Positions 59,032 through 64,000 of a stretch of DNA of 64,000 nucleotides are shown piece after piece. The stretch covers positions 1,922,001 through 1,986,000 of the forward strand of contig NZ_JBHUNX010000001.1 in assembly GCF_042685645.1 (NCBI RefSeq). Direction: 5' to 3'. The notes under the pieces are model-generated. The model was not told the DNA's origin and ran no database searches. It was given only the letters and a program-made list of their open reading frames with translations. Origin of the DNA: Salininema proteolyticum. GTDB taxonomy: Bacteria; Actinomycetota; Actinomycetes; Mycobacteriales; Micromonosporaceae. Position 1 is the first letter of the stretch; each line of letters begins with the position of its first letter. Made by a program: the position numbers and the translations under genes.

Positions 59032-60318
59032 TTGACTCCGAGATATATTTGTAGGATTCCCCCTATCGTCACCGCCACCGAATCACCCCTCTTGAGGCAG
59101 AGCGCCTTCCGCCGCTTCTTCGCAGCGGGCGTCTTCGGCTCGATCGGACAGCGGATGTGGCTGTTCGCCGTCCCCCTGGCCGCCATCGGCCCGCTCGGCG
59201 CCTCGGCCTTCCAGGTCGGGCTCCTAACAGCGCTGGCCAATGCCGCCGTCGTCGCCTTCAGCCTCCCCCTTGGCGTGTGGATCGACCGCTCGGCGCCCCG
59301 GAGGCGCCTGATCGCCTCCGGCCTCGTCCGCGCGGCCGTCGTCGTCTCCGTGCCGCTGGCGTGGTGGGCCGACGCCCTCTCCTACTGGCACCTGGCCGCC
59401 GTCGTGTTCGCCTCCGGCGCCCTCGACCTGCTATACCAGACCTCGCGCCAGAGCCTGCTGCCGCCGCTGGTCGGCAGGCCCCGGCTGGTGGAGGCCAACG
59501 CGAGGCTCGAGGCGGTCAACCAGACGACCTCGCTGGGAGGACCCGCCCTGGCCGGGCAGATGGTCGCGATCCTCTCCACCCCGGTGACCATGCTGGCCGG
59601 AGCGGTCTCCATGGCGGCCTCCTCGATCGCCGTCGCCGCCATACCCGCGAGCGCCGCGGACACCGACGAGAAGCCGGACGGCCGCGGCGACGCGGCCAGT
59701 AGGAGCTTCCGGCGGGACATGGCCGAGGGCATGAGGTTCGTCCTCGGCGAGCCGGTGCTGCGGGTCCTGGCCTCGAGCAATCTGCTCGCCAACTCCGCCG
59801 TCTTCATGTTCGGTTCGGTGCAGGTCTACTATCTCGCCCACTCCTTGGGAATGGGGCCCGGCCAGATCGGCGTCCTCCTGTCCGCCGGCGGGGCCGGCGG
59901 AGTCGCGGGCGCCTTCACCGCGCGGAAGATCGCCGCCCGTCTCGGGCAGGGGCCCGCCATGGCCGCCGCGCTGGTGCTCTTCGCGCCCTGCTCGGCGATG
60001 CTGCCGCTGACGACCGGGGCCTCCACCGCGGCGCTCGGCGGCGCCGGGCTGGCGGGCATGATGTTCTTCGCCGTGGTCTACAACGTCGCGCAGGTCAGCA
60101 CGCGCCAGGCCATCACTCCTCCGCGCCTGCTCGGGCGCGTCAACGCGACCTTCCGCTTCGCCACGGGGATCATGGCGGTGGCCGGGGCGCTGGTCGGAGG
60201 AGCGATCGCCGAGGCCGTCGACGCCCGAACGGCGCTGTGGACGTCGACGGCCCTGGGGTTCACCGCTTGCCTGCCGGTTCTCCTGTCGCCGGTCCGCAGG
60301 CTTCGACAACTACCTTGA
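59032..60318 (+). CDS. Major facilitator superfamily transporter
   Basis: 428 residues, 12 transmembrane helices. Motif A-like loop LPLGVWIDRSAPRRRLIAS joins helices 2 and 3; AARLGQGPAMAAALVLFAPC is the equivalent in the second half. It resembles MdtG/enterobactin-exporter-like (MFS_3) drug or siderophore exporters. The start is TTG 59032, supported by GGAGG nine bases upstream; no ATG or GTG is available near. The last nine bases overlap the convergent kinase-like gene. An MFS gene between pafA and pafB is common in actinobacteria. Confidence 0.88.
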   Translation: MTPRYICRIPPIVTATESPLLRQSAFRRFFAAGVFGSIGQRMWLFAVPLAAIGPLGASAFQVGLLTALANAAVVAFSLPLGVWIDRSAPRRRLIASGLVRAAVVVSVPLAWWADALSYWHLAAVVFASGALDLLYQTSRQSLLPPLVGRPRLVEANARLEAVNQTTSLGGPALAGQMVAILSTPVTMLAGAVSMAASSIAVAAIPASAADTDEKPDGRGDAASRSFRRDMAEGMRFVLGEPVLRVLASSNLLANSAVFMFGSVQVYYLAHSLGMGPGQIGVLLSAGGAGGVAGAFTARKIAARLGQGPAMAAALVLFAPCSAMLPLTTGASTAALGGAGLAGMMFFAVVYNVAQVSTRQAITPPRLLGRVNATFRFATGIMAVAGALVGGAIAEAVDARTALWTSTALGFTACLPVLLSPVRRLRQLP

Positions 60319-60804
60319 CGTCGATATATATCCCACAACTTCGTCGGCGAGGACCTCGAGCGACCCGCTCGTGTCCAGTTCCAACGTCGCCGACTCGCGC
60401 AACAGCGGCTCGACCTCCTCGCGCAGCTTCAACTCCCGCTCCAGGTCCGCCGGCGATCCGCCGTAGACGTCCGCCGCTCGCGAGGACAGGCGCTCCCGCA
60501 CCGTCTGCTCGGGGACGCTGAGCAGGATCACCTCGTCGAACAGGTCGCGGAACTCCCCCTGGTTGTCGACGCAGCCGGAGACGAACAGGACGCCGTCGAC
60601 CTCCTCGGTCAACAGCTCCCGCATCCGATCCCCGTCCCAGATCCAGTCGGGCCGGGCGACCGTGCTGTCCGGCGCCGATCCGTCCGGAGGCACCCTCCAC
60701 CCGTCGAAATCGGTGTCCACGACACGGAAACCCCGCTCGGACAGTTCCCGCAAAAGGGACGACTTGCCCGTCCCCGACAGTCCGGTGATCAGTACGCACT
60801 TCAT
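60310..60804 (-). CDS. P-loop kinase-like NTPase
   Basis: 164 residues. Walker A ITGLSGTGKSSLLREL at the very N-terminus; VVDTDFDGWRV carries the acceptor-site Asp; DEVILLSVPEQTVRERL is the CORE helix; the architecture is that of shikimate/adenylate-kinase-like proteins (AAA_18/33). The nucleoside or sugar substrate is unknown. Convergent with and overlapping the MFS gene by nine bases. Confidence 0.88.
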   Translation of the reverse strand: MKCVLITGLSGTGKSSLLRELSERGFRVVDTDFDGWRVPPDGSAPDSTVARPDWIWDGDRMRELLTEEVDGVLFVSGCVDNQGEFRDLFDEVILLSVPEQTVRERLSSRAADVYGGSPADLERELKLREEVEPLLRESATLELDTSGSLEVLADEVVGYISTSR

Positions 60805-60960
60805 CCGGCGACTTTATCGCACCCCGGCGACCCCGCGGCGGCCCGGCCGGTCACCGGGACCCCCGAACCCCTCGGGAGAGTGCCTCCGACCAGCCGATAT
60901 AGGTCGTCGTAGCGTCGGTCACCGCGTCCAAGGGACGGCCCCGCCCCGAGAACGCCCCGG

Positions 60961-61650
60961 TCACCGCCGTGAGACCTTGGTCCGGACCTGCCCGACGTGC
61001 TCGGCCATGATCGCCCGGGCCCGCTCGGCATCGCCGTCCAGAAGCGCGGATAGGAGGTCCAGGTGCTGGGCCGCCGACTCCTCCAGCATCTCGGCCTCCA
61101 CCACGGAGTTCAGGCCGTACAGGCGCGAGCGCCGGCGCAGGTCTCGCACGACCTCCACCAGGTGCCGATTGCCCGCCAGCTCCAGCAGCGCGGTGTGGAA
61201 GCGGATGTCGGCCTCCAGGTAGGCGAGCAGGTCCCCTTCCCGGGCGGCGGCGACGATCTCCTCGGCCCTGGGCCGCAGGGCCTCCAGGTCGGACCGGTCG
61301 GCCGTGACGGCCAGGCGCGCCGTCACGGGCACCTCGATCAGTTCCCGCAGCTGCGTGTACTCGTTCAGCTGTTCGTCGGACACGGCGAGGACGCGGAACC
61401 CCTTGTTCGGCACCGGTTCCAGGAGCTGCTCCTTGACCAGGTCGAGCATCGCCTCCCGCACCGGCGTGGCCGAGACGCCGAACTGTTCGGCGAGCGCGGG
61501 CACGGAGTAGACCGAGCCGATGGCCATCTCCCCCGCCGTCAGGGCCGCGCGCAGGGCGTCGCCGATTAGCTCGCGGTAGCTCTGCCGGGGGCTTCCCAAG
61601 TCGGGCAGGGTGATCGTGCGGGGCGGGGTGGTGTCTGGTCGGGTCGCCAT
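60961..61650 (-). CDS. GntR family transcriptional regulator, FadR/FCD type
   Basis: 229 residues from ATG 61650, with AGGAGG eight bases upstream. Winged helix AGEMAIGSVYSVPALAEQFG followed by TPVREAMLDLVKEQLLEPV, then an FCD domain with metal-binding pattern Asp/His: ADIRFHTALLELAGNRHLVE and a late His (AEHVGQV). Effectors of this group are small organic acids. An inverted repeat at 61674-61698 lies directly upstream, implying autoregulation. The divergent neighbour is the degenerate beta-lactamase-fold gene. Confidence 0.92.
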   Translation of the reverse strand: MATRPDTTPPRTITLPDLGSPRQSYRELIGDALRAALTAGEMAIGSVYSVPALAEQFGVSATPVREAMLDLVKEQLLEPVPNKGFRVLAVSDEQLNEYTQLRELIEVPVTARLAVTADRSDLEALRPRAEEIVAAAREGDLLAYLEADIRFHTALLELAGNRHLVEVVRDLRRRSRLYGLNSVVEAEMLEESAAQHLDLLSALLDGDAERARAIMAEHVGQVRTKVSRR

Positions 61651-61673
61651 GGACGGATCCTCCTCGGGCACGC

Positions 61674-61698
61674 GACATACCTCTGGTTCCAGTATGTC
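61674..61698. promoter_or_regulatory. Candidate GntR operator
   Basis: GACATAC (61674-61680) and GTATGTC (61692-61698) are a perfect 7-bp inverted repeat; inside it CTGG-TT-CCAG is a second palindrome, of the TGGT...ACCA kind preferred by FadR-type GntR proteins. It ends 24 bases before ATG 61650. Confidence 0.65.
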
Positions 61699-61817
61699 CG
61701 CCCTCCGCGCCGAGCGCGACCGCGGGAGCGGGGCGTTGAGAATGAGGCGCCTCCCACGGTGGGGAATTTCCTTCCGCAGCGGAGGCGTTGCCCTTTGCAG
61801 AGCAATGGAATCGAGGA

Positions 61818-62798
61818 ATGATGACCCCCGTCCCGATGGTCCGAGGCTGGGCCGCCGCCGAGTTCGCCCCCGTCCGGAACGCCTTCGCGTCGGCGACCGC
61901 GCGCCGTCCGGGCGGGTTCGGCGCCCAGCTGGCGGTCTTCCACCGCGGCGATCTCGTCGTGGACCTGTGGGCCGGCGAGGGGGTCGAGGCCGACTCCCTC
62001 ACCGGCGACGACTCGTTCGGGGAGGGGGTCGTCCGCCTGACGGCCGCTCTGCTCGTCCAGGAGGGGCTCGTCGGCGTGGAGCACTCGACGGCCGATCGGC
62101 GGCCCGAGTCAGGCCCTCGCGTCGCGGCGCGGACGGCCTTCCGGCGGGCGGCCCGGGGCGGGTCCGTCGGTGGGCCGCTGGGCGAGACCGTGTTCCGTGC
62201 GACCGGGCGGACGGTGGAGGAGCACTATGAGCGCAGGCTCCGCCGGCCGTTGGGGATAGATCTCTACCTCGGTCTGCCCGAGTCCGAACGGTACCGTTAC
62301 CTTCCCGCGCCGGGCGGCGGCCCGAGCGGCGACCGTCGGGAGGGTGAAGGCGACCGCGGGCCGGGCGGCGACGGCCCGGGCCCGAACTGCGGGGTCGGCA
62401 ACGCACGCGGGGCTGCCTCCCTCTACTCCGCGGCCGTCTCCGGTACCGGCGTAGGAGAGCCTTTTCTCGATCGCGAGACGCTGGAAGGGATCGCCGGATC
62501 GCGGACCCCGAGAACCGGCCTGGAGGGCGGGGAAGAGGACGGCCCGCTGCTCGGAGCCGTCCCGGGCGTGAGCCTCCCGTTCCCGGGCGATCGCGCCTTC
62601 GGCCACGGCGGTGCGACCGGTTCGCTGTCCTTCGCCGATCCCGACGCCGGGATCGCCTACGCCTTCGTCCGGCGCGGCCCCTCCGTTCCCGCCGGGTACG
62701 GCGTCGGAGAGAACGTTCCCCTGGTCGCCGCGGTCGCAGAGGCCGCCGGATGGACGGTTCCCGTCGGTATGTCCCCTGACCCCGCGCAGACGGCGTGA
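61818..62798 (+). CDS. Degenerate serine beta-lactamase-fold (EstB-like) protein
   Basis: 326 residues. The beginning and end match class C/EstB-type esterases: RRPGGFGAQLAVFHRGDLVVDLWAG and AFGHGGATGSLSFADPDAGIAYAFV (the HxG-like motif is HGG). The middle is eroded: the active-site S-x-x-K motif is DSFGEG, with Glu in place of Lys, and the Tyr-x-Asn segment is missing, replaced by Gly/Arg-rich sequence. It is therefore probably inactive, or evolving as a pseudogene, though no stop is present. ATG 61818 follows GAGGA closely. Confidence 0.7.
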   Translation: MMTPVPMVRGWAAAEFAPVRNAFASATARRPGGFGAQLAVFHRGDLVVDLWAGEGVEADSLTGDDSFGEGVVRLTAALLVQEGLVGVEHSTADRRPESGPRVAARTAFRRAARGGSVGGPLGETVFRATGRTVEEHYERRLRRPLGIDLYLGLPESERYRYLPAPGGGPSGDRREGEGDRGPGGDGPGPNCGVGNARGAASLYSAAVSGTGVGEPFLDRETLEGIAGSRTPRTGLEGGEEDGPLLGAVPGVSLPFPGDRAFGHGGATGSLSFADPDAGIAYAFVRRGPSVPAGYGVGENVPLVAAVAEAAGWTVPVGMSPDPAQTA

Positions 62799-62836
62799 AG
62801 GCGGCCCCGAGCACTCACGGGCCCGGTGGCCGCCTT
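62798..62836. terminator. Hairpin between convergent beta-lactamase-fold gene and pafA
   Basis: AAGGCGGCC (62798-62806) and GGCCGCCTT (62828-62836) form a perfect 9-bp stem with a 21-base loop that itself contains CCG/CGG pairing. It lies between two convergent stops. Confidence 0.55.
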
Positions 62837-62852
62837 GTCGTCTCCGAATCGC

Positions 62853-64000
62853 TCACATGGACGCGATCAGCTTGTCGACCCTCTCGTCGCGGGAGCGGAA
62901 CGGGTCCTTGCAGAGGACCGTCCGCTGTGCCTGGTCGTTGAGTTTCAGGTGGACCCAGTCCACTGTGAAGTCACGGCGCTTCTCCTGGGCGGCCTTGATG
63001 AACTCGCCGCGCAGGCGGGCGCGGGTCGACTGCGGCGGTTTGGCCTTGGCCTCGAAGACCTCTATCTCCTGGGTGAACTTGTTGGCCTGCCCTCGGGCCT
63101 CCATGAGGCTCTGCAGGCCGCGGCCGCGGCGGATGTCGTGGTAGGCCAGGTCCATCTGGGCGACGCGCGGAGAGGACAGCGAGACGCTGCGCTTGGCACA
63201 GTAGCGGTCGATCAGCTGCTTCTTGGCGACCCAGTCGATGTCGCGCTCGACCAGTTCGAGATTGTCGCTCTCCACGGCGTCCAGGACGCGGCCCCAGAGT
63301 TCGAGGACCTTCTTCGTGACTTCGTCGCCCCCGCGGGAGGCGACGAAGTCGGCCGCCTTGGCGTGGTACTCGCGCTGGATGTCCAGGGCGGAGGCCTCCC
63401 GTCCCGAGGCGAGCCGGACGGTCTTGCGGCCCGTGGTGTCGTGGCTGATCTCCCGGATGGCGCGGATCGGGTTCTCCAGGCTGAGGTCCCTCATGGACAC
63501 GCCCGTCTCGATCATCCTGAGCACCAGGTCGGCGGAGCCCACCTTGAGCATGGTCGTCATCTCGTTGACGTTGGAGTCGCCGACGATGACGTGCAGGCGG
63601 CGGTAGCGCTCGGCGTCGGCGTGCGGCTCGTCGCGCGTGTTGATGATCGGCCGCGAGCGGGTCGTGGCCGAGGAGACGCCCTCCCAGATGTGCTCGGCCC
63701 GCTGGGAGAGGCAGTACTTCGCTCCGCGCGGGGTCTGCAGGACCTTGCCGGCGCCGCAGATGAGTTGGCGCGTCACGAGGAACGGGATGAGGATCTCGGC
63801 GAGGCGGGCGAACTCGCCGTGGCGCGAGACGAGGTAGTTCTCGTGGCAGCCGTAAGAGTTCCCCGCGGAGTCGGTGTTGTTCTTGAACAGGTAGATGTCG
63901 CCGGCGATGCCCTCGTCGTGGAGGCGCTTCTCGGCGTCGATCATGAGCCCCTCCAGGATCCGCTCCCCGGCGCGGTCGTGGCGCACCAGGTCGGCGACGG
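62853..64000 (-). CDS. pafA: Pup-protein ligase PafA (3' part, runs off the right edge)
   Basis: About 380 C-terminal residues of the roughly 450-residue ligase. PafA attaches the deamidated C-terminal Glu of Pup to target lysines, marking proteins for the proteasome. Visible family sequence: YLFKNNTDSAGNSYGCHENYL, then VTRQLICGAGKVL, and RRLHVIVGDSNVNEMTTML; the C-terminal domain includes WVAKKQLIDRYCAKR and DLAYHDIRRGRGL. The N-terminal ATP-binding strands and catalytic Asp lie outside the window. Order pafA, then pafB-pafC further left, agrees with the actinobacterial proteasome locus; pup, dop and prcAB are expected beyond the edge. Confidence 0.96.
   Translation of the reverse strand, partial: VADLVRHDRAGERILEGLMIDAEKRLHDEGIAGDIYLFKNNTDSAGNSYGCHENYLVSRHGEFARLAEILIPFLVTRQLICGAGKVLQTPRGAKYCLSQRAEHIWEGVSSATTRSRPIINTRDEPHADAERYRRLHVIVGDSNVNEMTTMLKVGSADLVLRMIETGVSMRDLSLENPIRAIREISHDTTGRKTVRLASGREASALDIQREYHAKAADFVASRGGDEVTKKVLELWGRVLDAVESDNLELVERDIDWVAKKQLIDRYCAKRSVSLSSPRVAQMDLAYHDIRRGRGLQSLMEARGQANKFTQEIEVFEAKAKPPQSTRARLRGEFIKAAQEKRRDFTVDWVHLKLNDQAQRTVLCKDPFRSRDERVDKLIASM

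Noticed and set aside
59032..59057. TTGACT-TAGGAT read as a promoter
   Set aside because: Spacing of 14 bases is too short, and the TTG is better explained as the MFS start codon because GGAGG lies nine bases upstream.
46783..60325. Shared CGATATATAT strings at about 46786 and 60320
   Set aside because: The second lies within the overlapping coding ends of the MFS and kinase-like genes; no symmetry or common context supports an operator.

Overview
The window is high-GC DNA from an actinomycete. Evidence: a Pup-ligase/PafB/PafC/TatA/TatC/HelY block, RbpA, a Lnt/Ppm1/FxsA/RbpA block, DinB-type (mycothiol-dependent-like) proteins, GTG starts, leaderless starts and GC-rich third positions. I cannot fix the family from sequence alone. 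No rRNA, tRNA, CRISPR array or insertion sequence was found.

Layout. 1-8.6 kb: a cut-off SigK-like ECF sigma factor (minus), a GH20 hexosaminidase with its own promoter, a GNAT acetyltransferase, an endonuclease IV gene with an in-frame amber codon, a DUF3105 protein, a HEAT-repeat gene coupled to a frameshifted MerR-HEAT gene behind a MerR-type promoter, and an autoregulated TetR. 8.7-11.7 kb: VOC protein, RarA, DinB-like protein. 11.7-16.4 kb: a copper-handling island (CxxC membrane protein, His-containing membrane protein, YcnI, CopC-CopD fusion, F510_1955-type lipoprotein). 16.4-25.4 kb: FKBP, DUF1918, peroxiredoxin, acylphosphatase, PLP dehydratase, 5'-nucleotidase lipoprotein, rhomboid, a lone tyrosine recombinase. 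25.4-34.7 kb: secreted coiled-coil protein, two exonuclease III paralogues on either side of an AlkP-like membrane protein, DUF3516 helicase, IMPACT protein. 34.9-46.7 kb: LysR, PadR, a membrane-anchored Hsp70, a 52-53 bp tandem repeat, rbpA behind a SigR-like promoter, fxsA, a frameshifted ppm1, lnt, an amidohydrolase with an abnormal 3' end, and a polar amino-acid ABC importer. 46.8-64 kb: 5'-3' exonuclease, a MarR remnant, secreted proteins, helY, HAD hydrolase, tatC-tatA, pafC-pafB, DUF3866, MFS, GntR, a degenerate beta-lactamase-fold gene and the 3' part of pafA.

How it fits together. DNA repair is a recurring theme: RarA, two ExoIII enzymes, a broken Nfo, a 5'-3' exonuclease, and PafBC, which in mycobacteria is a DNA-damage transcription activator. 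Stress transcription (SigK-like factor, RbpA with a SigR-like promoter) and envelope functions (Lnt, Ppm1, Tat, copper proteins) make up much of the rest.

Most unusual points: (1) kilobase blocks of strong C+A versus G+T strand asymmetry in the first 21 kb that ignore gene direction and appear to shape protein composition; (2) three otherwise recognisable genes broken by single-base changes, two of them frameshifts at C5 runs where C4 would keep frame; (3) a TACTA-N7-TAGTA palindrome shared by two distant intergenic regions beside a DUF3105 gene and the copper island; (4) a MerR regulator fused to HEAT repeats, translationally coupled to a separate HEAT protein.
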